40,050 bases of DNA from Planctomycetaceae bacterium. GTDB lineage: Bacteria; Planctomycetota; Planctomycetia; Planctomycetales; Planctomycetaceae. Location: assembly GCA_024742875.1 (NCBI GenBank), contig JANSXP010000065.1, positions 1 to 40,050 of the forward strand, written 5' to 3'. Positions 8,407-18,152 of the stretch are shown piece by piece. The notes below the pieces were generated by a model. It saw only the letters and a program-made list of their open reading frames with translations, did no database searches and was not told the DNA's origin. The translations under genes and the position numbers were made by a program. How positions within the stretch are numbered: position 1 is the first letter of the stretch; each line of letters opens with the position of its first letter.

Positions 8407-8806
8407 ACACAGTGGTTCGATTCTGTGTCCCCGTGCTTACGGTAAACCGGCGGAATTCACGCAAACAAACGCGCCTTTGTGAACGGCACTACAGATCACG
8501 GGCGAATTGGCGTGCAGCAGATGCGGCAGACCCCGCACTCACAATTTTCTGACACGTTTTCCTAAACGAAACAACACGTTCTGCGAATCAACAATCCGGG
8601 GCCATCGGTGGCAAATCGGCTTGTCGATTGCCGGCCTCCTCCTAACAACACTGCGCGACACAGATTGCCCCGATGCGGGCGCGAACCTGCCGTCGCTGCG
8701 GCGCGTCACAGCCTCCCACGGACGCGCCGTCCCGCCGGCCGTTCACGTGTTTCCATCCCACCTGCGCTTCCCGCCTGTTACTCCCACCTGTTTGCTGACT
8801 GGAAAA
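8407..8806. other. Intergenic region without a convincing gene
   Basis: About 400 bases lie between the divergent S2P protease gene and a 50-residue membrane protein. An open frame crosses part of it on the plus strand, but its upstream portion has no protein-like character. It should contain promoters in both directions, but I cannot place a convincing -35/-10 pair. Confidence 0.5.
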
Positions 8807-8959
8807 ATGATGACTCAGTATGAACGAATTGCCCATTTGGAAGCCGCCCTCAAGCTGCGAGACGTAAGATCGCGACGTCGCCGCCTGGTTTCGCTGGCCG
8901 GACTCGTGGTGGTCTCTGTCTGTGGTCTTGTGGGCTGGCTGGTCAGCCAGTCCGGTTAA
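8807..8959 (+). CDS. Small single-pass membrane protein, 50 residues
   Basis: The sequence starts at ATG 8807 (or the adjacent ATG 8810). A short charged amphipathic helix (residues 2-20, YERIAHLEAAL) leads to an Arg-rich patch RSRRRR (21-26) and one hydrophobic segment (27-46) ending WLVSQSG. The positive patch before the membrane segment predicts an N-terminus in the cytoplasm. The frame is open much further upstream, but only this final part has protein-like composition. I know no family for it. It lies 115 bases before the zinc-ribbon membrane protein on the same strand. The reading is plausible but rests on composition alone. Confidence 0.45.
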   Translation: MMTQYERIAHLEAALKLRDVRSRRRRLVSLAGLVVVSVCGLVGWLVSQSG

Positions 8960-9074
8960 TTCTGCCGCCGGTTTGCAGTACTCTGGAAACAGCGAAGAGT
9001 CGGTTCGGGGCTCGTGATGCGCAGGGATCTGCCGCCCGAACGGCACGCTGGAAACGTTTTCCGGAGTCTGCCTG

Positions 9075-9833
9075 ATGAAACTGCACGTGTGGTCGAATGT
9101 CGACGGATACTTTCTGTCGCGCCCTGAGCGACGCAGTCGACTGGTGGAGCTGGAATTTGATCCGCACGACGCCTGCCGCCAGTGTGGTGAACGCGTGCTG
9201 TCGGTGTCTACGGACAATTCCAACATCTGCCCCTGGTGTGATTCCGGTGCCAACCGACCAAAAATTCTGCCCTACCAGGAGCAGGAGATCATCCGTCTGC
9301 TCAAGAAACAGTCGGACGAAAACAAAGACTGGAAGTCGGCCTCTCGCAGGGTCATTGCCAATCGTGCCACAGAAAAAGACGTGCGCGACTATCTGGACGT
9401 CCATGGGTTTTATGGATCGTCTGCGCGATTCATTTCGCTGGAACTGGCCGCCATTGAGCGTCCCGGCTGGGTGCAGGTCTTCAATTTTCATGCCCATCTG
9501 AAGACCCGGGACGGTCGCTGGGTGGTTCGCTACGGCATTTGCCGCACGGACGAACGCACCAGTCTGTTTGAAGTCACGCTGCATGAGCACAAAGAAGGCC
9601 ACTCGGCCGCGCTGCGGACCGGAACCAGGGCCATGATCACCCGCGACCGCAGACAGCAGCACTGGAGCATGCTGCCCTTGCTGATGCTGTTTCTGTTTGT
9701 GGTGGGAGTGGCCTCTGTGGGCGCGATCCTGGCGCCCGAGCCCAATCGGACTCTGGGAGGCCCGCGATCCACGGCGGACGTGATGTCCGGGACGGTCGCC
9801 GCACCTCTCAACGCACAGCCGGCCCAGCCATGA
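9075..9833 (+). CDS. Zinc-ribbon protein with C-terminal membrane anchor, unknown function
   Basis: I do not recognise a named family for this 252-residue protein. It has a zinc ribbon with CRQC (34-37) and CPWC (52-55), a charged helical middle (65-110), a mixed alpha/beta part (115-180), and one hydrophobic segment (about 198-220) followed by a Pro/Ala tail. The bulk, including the ribbon, should be cytoplasmic with the tail outside. GGAG at 9063-9066, eight bases before ATG 9075, supports the start. The stop codon overlaps the DUF2256 start (ATGA), so the two are translated together. Two cysteine-pair proteins being coupled hints at a shared nucleic-acid or metal role, which is only inference. 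Confidence 0.8.
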   Translation: MKLHVWSNVDGYFLSRPERRSRLVELEFDPHDACRQCGERVLSVSTDNSNICPWCDSGANRPKILPYQEQEIIRLLKKQSDENKDWKSASRRVIANRATEKDVRDYLDVHGFYGSSARFISLELAAIERPGWVQVFNFHAHLKTRDGRWVVRYGICRTDERTSLFEVTLHEHKEGHSAALRTGTRAMITRDRRQQHWSMLPLLMLFLFVVGVASVGAILAPEPNRTLGGPRSTADVMSGTVAAPLNAQPAQP

Positions 9834-10045
9834 GTCCCTCGCGCTCGGCTCGGCAGCGTCGCCCTGTGGACCGGTCCCCCGGCAAGGCTCGCCCTCGCCG
9901 TGAAAATGCCGTCCCGCCCAAAACGTGCCCCGTTTGTCAGCGGCCGTTTGAGTGGCGGAAAAAGTGGGAACACTGCTGGGACGACGTGGTCTATTGCAGC
10001 CAGCGGTGCCGACGAGGGGGTGTGGCGCCCCCGGAATCACGCTGA
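9830..10045 (+). CDS. DUF2256 domain protein
   Basis: This 71-residue protein has a basic tail (1-27) and then the complete DUF2256 zinc-binding module. The module has [16 protein letters not shown] (31-46), Cys49 in HCWDD, and a final CSQRC (56-60). The family is small, widespread and uncharacterised; it is often found as a tail or neighbour of photolyase/cryptochrome-type genes, none of which is present here. The ATG overlaps the stop of the preceding zinc-ribbon membrane protein by four bases. It is followed by about 115 bases before the DUF1475 gene. The family assignment is firm and the function unknown. Confidence 0.92.
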   Translation: MSPSRSARQRRPVDRSPGKARPRRENAVPPKTCPVCQRPFEWRKKWEHCWDDVVYCSQRCRRGGVAPPESR

Positions 10046-10160
10046 TTCGCCGGCGGGAAGCACCACGCCGGTCCGTTGCTCCGACGTGACTTGCGGATCC
10101 CATGCTGGTTAACTGCTGACGGCTGCATATAAACGTTCAGCCGCCCTTCGGAGAATCAGC

Positions 10161-10532
10161 ATGTCAACAACTGCCGGCCCGGGCACAACGCCCTCTCGTC
10201 CAGCGTTCCTTGTCTTTCTTGCCGCCGCCAGTTTTCTCAGCCTGCTGCTGATGACAGTCTACGCCTCGAGCGTGCGGGGGATTCTGGACAACGGGCATCT
10301 GATGTCAGATGCCTGGTTTCAGGTCACCCTGCTCGACGCGTATCTCGGATTTCTGCTGTTTTTCGCGTGGCTGTGGTGTCAGGAGTCCGGCTGGCCGGCA
10401 CGTGGCTTCTGGTTTGTCGCCATCATGATCTTTGGCAACATGGCCACCAGTGTGTATGTCATGGTGTTTCTGCTGCGTCGGCGGTCGGCTGAGAACGGCG
10501 ACCGCCCCGCCGCCGAAAGCGCCGCCGCATGA
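10161..10532 (+). CDS. DUF1475 family membrane protein
   Basis: The 123-residue integral membrane protein has three hydrophobic helices (about 15-35, 55-73 and 83-105). The family signature is visible: YASSVRG after the first helix (34-40), AWFQVTLLDAYLGFL (51-65), and FWFVAIMIFGNMATSVYVM (83-101). DUF1475 proteins are uncharacterised. GGAG at 10150-10153, seven bases before ATG 10161, supports the start. The stop overlaps the start of the GDSL hydrolase (ATGA), so they form a coupled pair. The C-terminus is a short Arg- and Ala-rich cytoplasmic tail. Confidence 0.85.
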   Translation: MSTTAGPGTTPSRPAFLVFLAAASFLSLLLMTVYASSVRGILDNGHLMSDAWFQVTLLDAYLGFLLFFAWLWCQESGWPARGFWFVAIMIFGNMATSVYVMVFLLRRRSAENGDRPAAESAAA

Positions 10533-11305
10533 GCCTTCGTTACCTTGCGGGCGCGGCGATCACTGTGCCCCTGCTGCCACTGATGTATCTGCAGGGCCGC
10601 CGCATTCGTGCGGCTGTCCCTGAGCTGCCGGAGGCCACCGGACCTTCAGGCACAAGCGGCCAGCAGTCGTCGCGACCATTCCACCTGGTGTCGCTTGGCG
10701 AAAGCACGGTGGCTGGTGTCGGTGTGGCCACACACGAACAGGGGCTGACGGGGCATTTCGCCAGACGCCTGAGTTCGCTCATGGAACGTCCGGTTCACTG
10801 GGACGTGTTCGCCCGCAGTGGCTACACGGCCTCCCGCGCGGCCAGCGGGCTGATTCCCCGAATTCCTCAGCGTCCCACAGATCTGGTGTTGATCGGGCTG
10901 GGCGGCAACGATGCGTTCTCGCTGCGTTCGCCCGAGAGATTTGTGCGTGACATGCAGACGGCCATCGACGCTGTTCGGGAGCGACTGGGATCGGTTCCCA
11001 TTCTGATTGCCAGCCTGCCACCCATCGGTGACTTTCCCGCTTTTCCCTGGCTGATTCGGCGCGTGATGGGCGGGCTGATTGGTTTGTATTGTGAGCAACT
11101 GCATGCTGCTGTCGCGCAACTGCCGGGCGTGGAATTCTGTGAGGAACGCGTAACGTTCGCATCGTGGATTGAGAAATACCCCAGCGACCTTTGCGTGGAC
11201 GACTTTTTCAGCGACGGAGTTCATCCATCGGAAGTGACCTACCAGTCCTGGGGCGAAGATCTGGCAGACGCGGTCATCGCCCGTGGGCTGCTGTGCGGCA
11301 GTTGA
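10529..11305 (+). CDS. SGNH/GDSL-family hydrolase
   Basis: The 258-residue protein has an N-terminal hydrophobic segment (5-20) that is probably an uncleaved anchor, then the SGNH fold. Block I is LGEST (56-60), with GES replacing GDS and Ser59 as nucleophile. Block III is GGND (125-128). Block V is DGVHPS (229-234), giving the Asp/His of the triad. Such enzymes act on esters, including acylated sugars and lipids, and the anchor suggests work at the outer face of the cytoplasmic membrane. The substrate cannot be told. It is coupled to DUF1475 by a four-base overlap. The Asp-to-Glu change in GDS occurs in other active members and is not a sign of inactivation. Confidence 0.9.
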   Translation: MSLRYLAGAAITVPLLPLMYLQGRRIRAAVPELPEATGPSGTSGQQSSRPFHLVSLGESTVAGVGVATHEQGLTGHFARRLSSLMERPVHWDVFARSGYTASRAASGLIPRIPQRPTDLVLIGLGGNDAFSLRSPERFVRDMQTAIDAVRERLGSVPILIASLPPIGDFPAFPWLIRRVMGGLIGLYCEQLHAAVAQLPGVEFCEERVTFASWIEKYPSDLCVDDFFSDGVHPSEVTYQSWGEDLADAVIARGLLCGS

Positions 11306-11431
11306 CGGAGGCGATCCGTGGGTGCGGAGGCGTCCGCGACAGCCCAGACGCTGCAGCGCTCTGCCCCCGCGCGAACTGTTTCCCCTGAAACGGACCAGGG
11401 CGTAATCTCGTCAAACGTCCGCCGCCCGATG

Positions 11432-13387
11432 TCAGCGATACAGGCGTTTGAGCGTGCGACGGATTTCCTGTTCCGTTGCTCGCCCGTCCCCATCGCGGTC
11501 AAGACGATCAAACGTGAAAAATCGAACGACAATGGGCGCCTCATCCTGCACGATGGCCCCGTCTTTGTTGGCGTCCAGATCCATCCATTTCTGCACCAGT
11601 TCGTCCAGTGAGAGCGTGGGCCGGCCGTCGTCATCCGGACGGCCCATCAGGCGTCCCGTCCAGTCAGATGAACGCGGCATCGAGACTTCATAGAAGGCGA
11701 CCGCCATTTCCTCCCACGTCTGATCGCCCCACGTGACGTACTCGTCCGCATTGGGATTGAAGGGGTTGGCGTTCGAGTTGTCGAAACCTGCTTCAAACCG
11801 CAGCCCCGCCAGATCGCGAGTCTTCAGGGGCGTCTCAAAGATGTAAGTGTGCTGCCAGTTGAAGTCGTAGTTGGTGACGTTCAGCAGCGGCTCCTCTTTG
11901 TGGCCTGTTTCAAACACGCGGAACGAGCGACCGCGAAAATGCATATGTGGGGCAACGGCCAGAAGTTCGCCATCGTCAGGCAACCAGCCCACTTCGGCTT
12001 CAACCCGATGATCGGGCGTGTTCGGGGGAATGGTGAACTCCTGATTGATGCCCATCAGCGTGACCACCTCATGCGTGACGGTGGCTCGATCTTTTGCGAT
12101 GTACAGTCCGATTTCGGTCTGGTCTTCGGTCTCTCGGCCGTTGGGCGTGTAGTGCATCTGAAAAACGAGGCGGGATCCTTTGGGAATCAGCCGGGCGCGG
12201 CCAGGCGGCAGCGGCCTCAGCCTCTGGCCGGGCACGTAGGCCGTCAGCCAGCCAATGCCCCGCATGAGTGTGTCGTCCGGCGGGCGAATAAACACGATGG
12301 CGTGGTGTACGACAGAGCGGTCACCTGGTCGAATCTCGGCGGCCGTGATCCACGTGTCTTCTTCCACCACTGGCGTGGAAACGAAATAGTGATACTCCAC
12401 CGTACCGTCTCTCGGGACGGGCATCGTCTGGGACATGCTGACGACCAGATCGGGCTCTCGCCCCATCTGCCAGTCGTGGGCAAATTCGGGAGCGGGTGGC
12501 ACTTTTGTCAGATCACCAGGTTTGACGCCCCCGGCAATCCAGTCCCGCAGAATCTGTCGATCTGCCTCGGGCATGTGCCGCGCATTGGCAAACGAACCAT
12601 GTTGCGGGTCCGCGTGCCAGGGCGGCATCCGACCATCGTCGATGGTTTCCATCATCGTGGCCGCCCAGCCAGCCACTTCGTCGTAGCTGTTCATGGCGAA
12701 TGGTCCGATGTCGCCTTCCCGGTGGCACTCCACGCAGTGACGATTCAGGACCGGGACAACGTCTTTGGCGTAGGTGACGTCATTGTCGGTGACGTTTTCC
12801 TCGCGGACCACCTTGCCGATGAAGCAACCTTCCAGTTTTGTTTCCGGTACGGCCACTTCACGTCCGGCCAGCAGATCTTCCAGGGCGTTGATCAGATATC
12901 GTGAAGCGGCATTCTGCCGTGCCACACCCGGCGAATACTGATCGTCGATCCGACCGTGATAGCGCACCTGCAACTCGGCATCCAGCACATACACTTCGGG
13001 CGTGCGCTCGGCGCCAAATCGATTGGCAATCACATTGTCGCGGTCCTTGATGAAGGGGAATTTGACCGCGTGCACATCGACATAGCGTCGCACGTCCTGG
13101 ACCGAATCCTGCCGATTGCTGTTGATGCCCACAAACGTGACGCCGCGACTGGCGTACTCTGCCGACAACTGCTGCAGATGTCCGGCATACAGTTTGGCCA
13201 TCGGACATTCGGCCCCCAGAAAGCAGACGACCGTCCAGTCACTGCCTGCCCCCGGCGCAAGGCGGAAAGTTCCGCCATTCAGGCTGGTCGCTTCAAAACT
13301 CCGCTCGCTGGCCGCGGCGATCGCGTGTGGACCACAGGCGGCAGAGAGCCAGACAAGCAAACACAGTAACACGCCGATTCGAGTCAT
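11432..13387 (-). CDS. Exported redoxin / cytochrome c / copper monooxygenase-like / EF-hand protein
   Basis: This 651-residue exported protein combines four modules. A signal peptide (1 to about 26) precedes a thioredoxin-fold AhpC/TSA-like domain (about 30-175) with a single Cys61 in GAECP. A c-type heme site CVECH (218-222) follows. Then comes a region like copper type II ascorbate-dependent monooxygenases (about 310-575). All expected copper ligands are visible: His361-His362 in VVHHAIVF, His412 in FQMHYT, His481 and His483 in PHMHFRG, and Met561 in the WEEM motif. The end carries two EF-hand-like loops, DLDANKDGA (603-611) and DRLDRDGDG (627-635). The frame is open to a TTG at 13414, but ATG 13387 begins a proper signal peptide. 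It follows mcsB on the same strand after 23 bases. The periplasmic oxidation substrate is unknown. Confidence 0.87.
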   Translation of the reverse strand: MTRIGVLLCLLVWLSAACGPHAIAAASERSFEATSLNGGTFRLAPGAGSDWTVVCFLGAECPMAKLYAGHLQQLSAEYASRGVTFVGINSNRQDSVQDVRRYVDVHAVKFPFIKDRDNVIANRFGAERTPEVYVLDAELQVRYHGRIDDQYSPGVARQNAASRYLINALEDLLAGREVAVPETKLEGCFIGKVVREENVTDNDVTYAKDVVPVLNRHCVECHREGDIGPFAMNSYDEVAGWAATMMETIDDGRMPPWHADPQHGSFANARHMPEADRQILRDWIAGGVKPGDLTKVPPAPEFAHDWQMGREPDLVVSMSQTMPVPRDGTVEYHYFVSTPVVEEDTWITAAEIRPGDRSVVHHAIVFIRPPDDTLMRGIGWLTAYVPGQRLRPLPPGRARLIPKGSRLVFQMHYTPNGRETEDQTEIGLYIAKDRATVTHEVVTLMGINQEFTIPPNTPDHRVEAEVGWLPDDGELLAVAPHMHFRGRSFRVFETGHKEEPLLNVTNYDFNWQHTYIFETPLKTRDLAGLRFEAGFDNSNANPFNPNADEYVTWGDQTWEEMAVAFYEVSMPRSSDWTGRLMGRPDDDGRPTLSLDELVQKWMDLDANKDGAIVQDEAPIVVRFFTFDRLDRDGDGRATEQEIRRTLKRLYR

Positions 13388-13410
13388 GGGACACCTGAAA
13401 CGGGCGGCCG

Positions 13411-14487
<1,077 letters not shown>

Positions 14488-14571
14488 TTAATTCGTTCCC
14501 AATCGCCAAAACAAAAACGAGGCCAGGTCGGCCGGCTGCGAAGTTTAGCCGTCTGATGCGGCTGCCAACAG

Positions 14572-15105
14572 TCAATCCGCTGCGTCGGCGTCTGATTCGG
14601 ATTGAATGGCGGGCCGCAGTGTCTTCTCGATCTCGGCGATTTCATCACGCAGGCTGGCCGCCTGTTCGTAGTCTTCCCGGTCAATGGCGTCCTCCAGTCG
14701 CTGCCGGATCTGAATCAATCGCGCCTGATCGACCGTCTGGGCGGGGCTCCGCTTCGGCCGCTTGCCCATGTGCGTGGCACTTTCGTGGATGTTCTCCAGC
14801 AGCGGCATCAGGTCCACACGAAACTCTTCAAAACAGGTGGGGCAGCCCAGGCGTCCCTGCTCGCGAAACTCTCCAAACGAGATATTGCAGTTTGTGCACC
14901 GGGTATCGGTGTCGGCGTCTTCCGACATCAGCTCTTCCAGCTTGGCCGACACATCTTCCGGCGGCGCACTGGAAACCTGTTCGGCTTCCTCATCCAGATA
15001 CTCCTGCGCGCAGGAATTGCAAAGGTGGACGGCAACCGCCTTGCCGTCCTGAATCTCCGTAATATGTAAAGTGGCTGACTTTGCGCAGCGGCGACATTTC
15101 TTCAT
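14572..15105 (-). CDS. mcsA: McsA, zinc-finger and UVR-domain activator of McsB
   Basis: The 177-residue protein has four cysteine pairs: CRRC (4-7), CNSC (29-32), CTNC (70-73) and CPTC (88-91), which form the two zinc modules of McsA. A C-terminal UVR motif spans about 126-162 (RLEDAIDREDYEQAASLRDEI), as in UvrB/UvrC and Clp adaptors. McsA binds and activates McsB and links it to ClpC. The gene precedes mcsB on the same strand. The tail is short and acidic. Annotation pipelines often call this protein just 'UvrB/UvrC motif-containing', but gene order and four CxxC pairs make McsA the better name. Confidence 0.93.
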   Translation of the reverse strand: MKKCRRCAKSATLHITEIQDGKAVAVHLCNSCAQEYLDEEAEQVSSAPPEDVSAKLEELMSEDADTDTRCTNCNISFGEFREQGRLGCPTCFEEFRVDLMPLLENIHESATHMGKRPKRSPAQTVDQARLIQIRQRLEDAIDREDYEQAASLRDEIAEIEKTLRPAIQSESDADAAD

Positions 15106-15516
15106 GTTTCAATCCTGCTCCATCCAGTGAGACATACCGAATCGTATTCACTCTGGCCGCATCGACTATTGTCAAATGGGGGCGATGCGGGAATTTTGGC
15201 GTGTTGCATGTCTCCCCACCCCCCTTTCCTGTTGTTCCTGACACTGTTCGCCGGAATCCTCGGATTTACCGGACATGCACAGGGCAACGCGTCAAGATCT
15301 GCCGATATCACCGGCGAGGCAAATTATAGGCCGGCCTCGGAGACTGCGTTAAGAAAAGCAACGCAGCGGCAAGTTCGCCTCGGAACTATTTGCAAATTCG
15401 GCCCAATCCTGTATCCTTCGGGATCTGGTGTTGCTTTGACGCCTGCAGAGTCACCTGCGGGAGGCTGCTCAAAGTCCACTGCTTTGTCCTGAACCCACTC
15501 AATTCGGAGCCTTTTT
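15106..15516. other. Divergent promoter region between mcsA and rpsU
   Basis: About 410 bases separate the divergent mcsA and rpsU starts. Short frames exist but none has protein-like composition. A C-rich stretch lies around 15213-15229. The right half holds a candidate rpsU promoter. A TTGACA hexamer occurs on the minus strand at 15170-15175, but no matching -10 lies at the right distance. Confidence 0.5.
15390..15417 (+). promoter_or_regulatory. Candidate rpsU promoter
   Basis: TTGCAA (15390-15395) and TATCCT (15412-15417) are separated by 16 bases, close to the sigma-70 pattern. They lie 100 bases before the rpsU start. This is a pattern match only. Confidence 0.35.
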
Positions 15517-15720
15517 GTGGTTAAGTTGCGTCTGCGTGACAATGAAAATGTAAATGATGCTGTGAAACGATTTCGCAAGCTGGTCGAGTACGCAGGTATC
15601 AAGCGCGAGATGCGCAAGCGTGAGTTCTTTGAAAAAGCGAGCGATGAACGCCGCCGCACCCGTCGTCGTGCGGAAATGCGAGCCAAAAGCGCTCAGAAGC
15701 AGCCACAGATTGGTGGCTAG
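15517..15720 (+). CDS. rpsU: 30S ribosomal protein bS21
   Basis: The 67-residue basic protein has the bS21 core: [22 protein letters not shown], then [19 protein letters not shown]. It binds near the 3' end of 16S rRNA and helps start translation. The start is GTG 15517, with GGAG at 15506-15509 seven bases before it; no ATG is available. The tail after residue 50 is Arg/Lys/Gln-rich. A clear intrinsic terminator follows at 15792-15821, so rpsU appears to be its own transcription unit. Confidence 0.95.
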   Translation: MVKLRLRDNENVNDAVKRFRKLVEYAGIKREMRKREFFEKASDERRRTRRRAEMRAKSAQKQPQIGG

Positions 15721-15791
15721 AACCTGCTGACCCCGGCAGTTTGACCACGTCTGGCTTCCCCTTGAACGCGGTCGAGAAAAGGTTGTCTGTG

Positions 15792-15821
15792 AAAGCCGCC
15801 CCTGTCGTAGGGCGGCTTTTT
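15792..15821 (+). terminator. Intrinsic terminator of rpsU
   Basis: A ten-base stem (AAAGCCGCCC pairing with GGGCGGCTTT) closes an eight-base loop and runs into five T residues. It lies 72 bases after the rpsU stop codon. Confidence 0.9.
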
Positions 15822-16559
15822 GCATGCGCCCCCCAGGCAGTGCTGCTCGGGCATCTCAGACTCGGCTGGAAGACACAGACAAAGCCGCCAAAGGCCGTTC
15901 GATGCCGTGGCTCACTCTGCATTCTCGTCAGAATCTGAGAGCTTGATTCCCTGTTCCCTGTTGTGTGGTGCTGCAATGGACGCCAGAGGTGATGATGGCC
16001 AGCGGTCCCTAGGGTGGGCTGGCGGCGTCAGCGAACCGAAGTTCCTGAAAATGGGGCGCTTGTGCAGGGTCGGCCTGACCCTCGTCAGACATGCTGTTGA
16101 CCCGGAAATTCGCTCAATTTGCTTTGCCCATCCTGCCGAGACTGCCTGTCAGCGGCAGCTTTTGCCGCTGACTTCGCGTTTTGCGACGTCATTTGCGACC
16201 ACAAGTAGAAAACAGGCCACTCGAGTGTCAAACTGGAGTGTCTGGGTGCTACTCAGGGGATGCCGGAGTTTTGGCCATTGTTCACACGTCGATTCTCAGG
16301 ATACGCCAAGCGCGTGAACTGCCTGTGAATCTGCTTTAAATCTGCGTGGGATATTGGTTGAATACGGCGTCCAAACGGTCGGCTGCGGTGTGTTGGGGAA
16401 CACGATACCGTCGCCGAGTCACCGTTTGTTATTGGGTCGGAGCGGCAAATCCTTGGGTTTGCTGTTCCGGAATGACTCGCGTCGCGTTGGTCAGACCGCC
16501 AGCTGGTCGTCTGACTATCGCAAAGCGCACTTCGTTCGTCATGACTATCAGGGAATCCG
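15822..16559. other. Gene-free stretch before the SDR reductase
   Basis: About 740 bases (840 counted from the rpsU stop) contain no frame with convincing protein character, though open frames of 70-165 codons exist on both strands. It holds a strong hairpin at 16148-16172. It could be a 5' regulatory region, a small-RNA locus or a decayed gene. I cannot match it to a known RNA family by eye. Confidence 0.5.
16148..16172. other. Perfect 10-base-pair hairpin
   Basis: GTCAGCGGCA pairs with TGCCGCTGAC around a five-base loop. There is no T-run on either side, so a standard terminator is unlikely. It may be part of a structured RNA or a protein-binding inverted repeat. Confidence 0.6.
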
Positions 16560-17999
16560 ATGTACACACTGTTGACCGGTGCGACCGGGCTGGTTGGGCG
16601 TTATCTTCTTCGAGACCTGCTGATCAACGGCCACCAGCTGGCTGTCGTGGTGCGACCTTCACGAAAGCAGACTCCCGAGGATCGAATTGAACAGATCCTG
16701 CTGCACTGGGAGGCCGAGTTGGGGCGAGCTTTGCCCCGTCCCGTGGTTCTGTCCGGAAACATCGCCGAGCCGTCGTTTGGCTTCAGCGAAGAAGACGTGG
16801 ACTGGGTTTCCGCCAACTGCGACAAGATCATCCACAGTGCGGCCATTCTGGAATTCTACGGCAGCGATCGCGCCGGTGAGCCATGGCGGACCAACCTCGG
16901 CGGCACTCGCAACATGATCGAGCTGTGCCGTGCGGCGAAGATCCACGACATTCACTATGTCTCAACCGCGTATGTGGCCGGTCTGCAGACCTGCCGCATC
17001 ATGGAAGACTCTCTGGATGCCGGTCAGACGTTCCGCAACGACTACGAAGAAAGCAAATTCCTCGCTGAGCAGGAAGTGCGGGCCATCGACTTTGCCGACC
17101 ACGTGACCGTGTATCGGCCGGCCGTCATTTCCGGCGACTCAGTCACCGGTTACACCAACACGTATCACGGGATTTATCTGTACCTGCGGTTGATGGCCCT
17201 GATGATTCCCGCCCAGCCGGCTGACGAAAATGGCTTTCGACACTCCCCCATTCGTCTGCGAATGGACGGAACCGAGAGTCGTAACATCATTCCCGTGGAC
17301 TGGGTGTCGGCCGTGACGGTACGTATCTTCGAATCGGAAGAAGCACGCGGTGGCACCTACCACATGGCTCCTGACAAGCCAATGACTTCCGGCGACATGA
17401 TCGCCTGGTGCAGCAGCTACTTCAAAGCGACGGGCGCTGAACTGTGCGGTCGCGACTTTGTGGCAGAAGCCAGCCGCGAAGAAGACGAAGATCAGTGGAT
17501 GTTCGAACGCATGATCACCGAGAACATGGGGACGTATGAGCCCTATGAGCGCACAGACAATCTGTTCGACATGACGAACACCAAGAAGTTTGCCGGCGAT
17601 ATCATTTGCCCGGAAATCGATGAAACGGTGATTGGCCGCTACATCGATTTCGGAGAAGAAGACAAGTGGGGCAAGCGACGTCCACCACGTCTGGACAAGA
17701 CGGCGACCGCGTCCGCCTTCCTGGCCGACTGCGTGACTGAAGGTGCTGCAGCCGATCACGAGCTGGGGCTCGATATTCTGGGGACCGGCGGCGCTCAGCT
17801 GACGCTTCGATTTGGCAACGGTGGCATCGCGTCCATCGAACGGGGACTGCCAGCAGCCGATGTGCCCGTTCTGCGAGCCACGCTGGCCGAGTTGAAGGAA
17901 GGCGACGACCTGAGTCGCTTCTTCGACGGTCAGACGGTTGGGGCAGAGGTCTTGAGCAGCCTCAAAGGGGCGTTGCCTCAGGAAGCCCAGATGGTTTGA
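16560..17999 (+). CDS. SDR-family NAD(P)-dependent reductase, thioester-reductase-like
   Basis: The 479-residue protein has an extended-SDR Rossmann fold with TGATGLVG (6-13). The VSTAYVAG strand (134-141) and Tyr162/Lys166 of YEESK form the catalytic set. HSAAILEFYG and VSTAYVAG are typical of the NAD_binding_4 branch, which includes carboxylic-acid and fatty acyl thioester reductases. A PVDWVSAV segment follows, as in those enzymes. Residues from about 400 to 479 are a separate small domain (LTLRFGNGGIASIERG, then DLSRFFDGQTVG) that resembles lipid-carrier folds such as SCP2; this is a weak impression. The product is likely a lipid or aldehyde intermediate, but the substrate is unknown. An AGGGA lies a few bases before ATG 16560. 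A terminator follows. Confidence 0.85.
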   Translation: MYTLLTGATGLVGRYLLRDLLINGHQLAVVVRPSRKQTPEDRIEQILLHWEAELGRALPRPVVLSGNIAEPSFGFSEEDVDWVSANCDKIIHSAAILEFYGSDRAGEPWRTNLGGTRNMIELCRAAKIHDIHYVSTAYVAGLQTCRIMEDSLDAGQTFRNDYEESKFLAEQEVRAIDFADHVTVYRPAVISGDSVTGYTNTYHGIYLYLRLMALMIPAQPADENGFRHSPIRLRMDGTESRNIIPVDWVSAVTVRIFESEEARGGTYHMAPDKPMTSGDMIAWCSSYFKATGAELCGRDFVAEASREEDEDQWMFERMITENMGTYEPYERTDNLFDMTNTKKFAGDIICPEIDETVIGRYIDFGEEDKWGKRRPPRLDKTATASAFLADCVTEGAAADHELGLDILGTGGAQLTLRFGNGGIASIERGLPAADVPVLRATLAELKEGDDLSRFFDGQTVGAEVLSSLKGALPQEAQMV

Positions 18000-18063
18000 A
18001 GATGAGCCTGCCTCCGGCAGGGGCGGAAAACTGGCTGGTCGACCCACCAAAACAGCACAGATC

Positions 18064-18088
18064 AACGGCGGCTTCGGCCGCCGTTTTT
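18064..18088 (+). terminator. Intrinsic terminator after the SDR reductase
   Basis: AACGGCGGC pairs with GCCGCCGTT around a TTCG tetraloop, followed by a T-run. A second small hairpin (CCTGCC, TCC, GGCAGG) lies at 18007-18021. No T-run follows on the opposite strand, so it serves only the plus-strand gene. Confidence 0.92.
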
Positions 18089-18152
18089 CGTGCGCGTTTC
18101 CCTGCGTGCCTCTGGCATGTCTTTGCGGCGCATCTGGCAGCCTTTCATGGCG

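Noticed and set aside
8943-10103. 386-codon minus-strand frame
   Set aside because: It is antisense to the zinc-ribbon and DUF2256 genes, which have start sites, coupling and cysteine motifs.
11849-12904. 351-codon plus-strand frame
   Set aside because: It is antisense to the redoxin/cytochrome/copper protein, whose ligands are all in frame.
15141-15175. mcsA promoter with TTGACA
   Set aside because: The best -10 candidate (TACGAT) is 23 bases away, too far for a normal sigma-70 promoter.
15820-16317. 165-codon plus-strand frame after rpsU
   Set aside because: Composition is Ser/Arg/Cys-rich without secondary-structure pattern, there is no ribosome site, and it begins at the rpsU terminator.
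16253-16567. 104-codon minus-strand frame
   Set aside because: No protein-like pattern; it overlaps the SDR gene start region.
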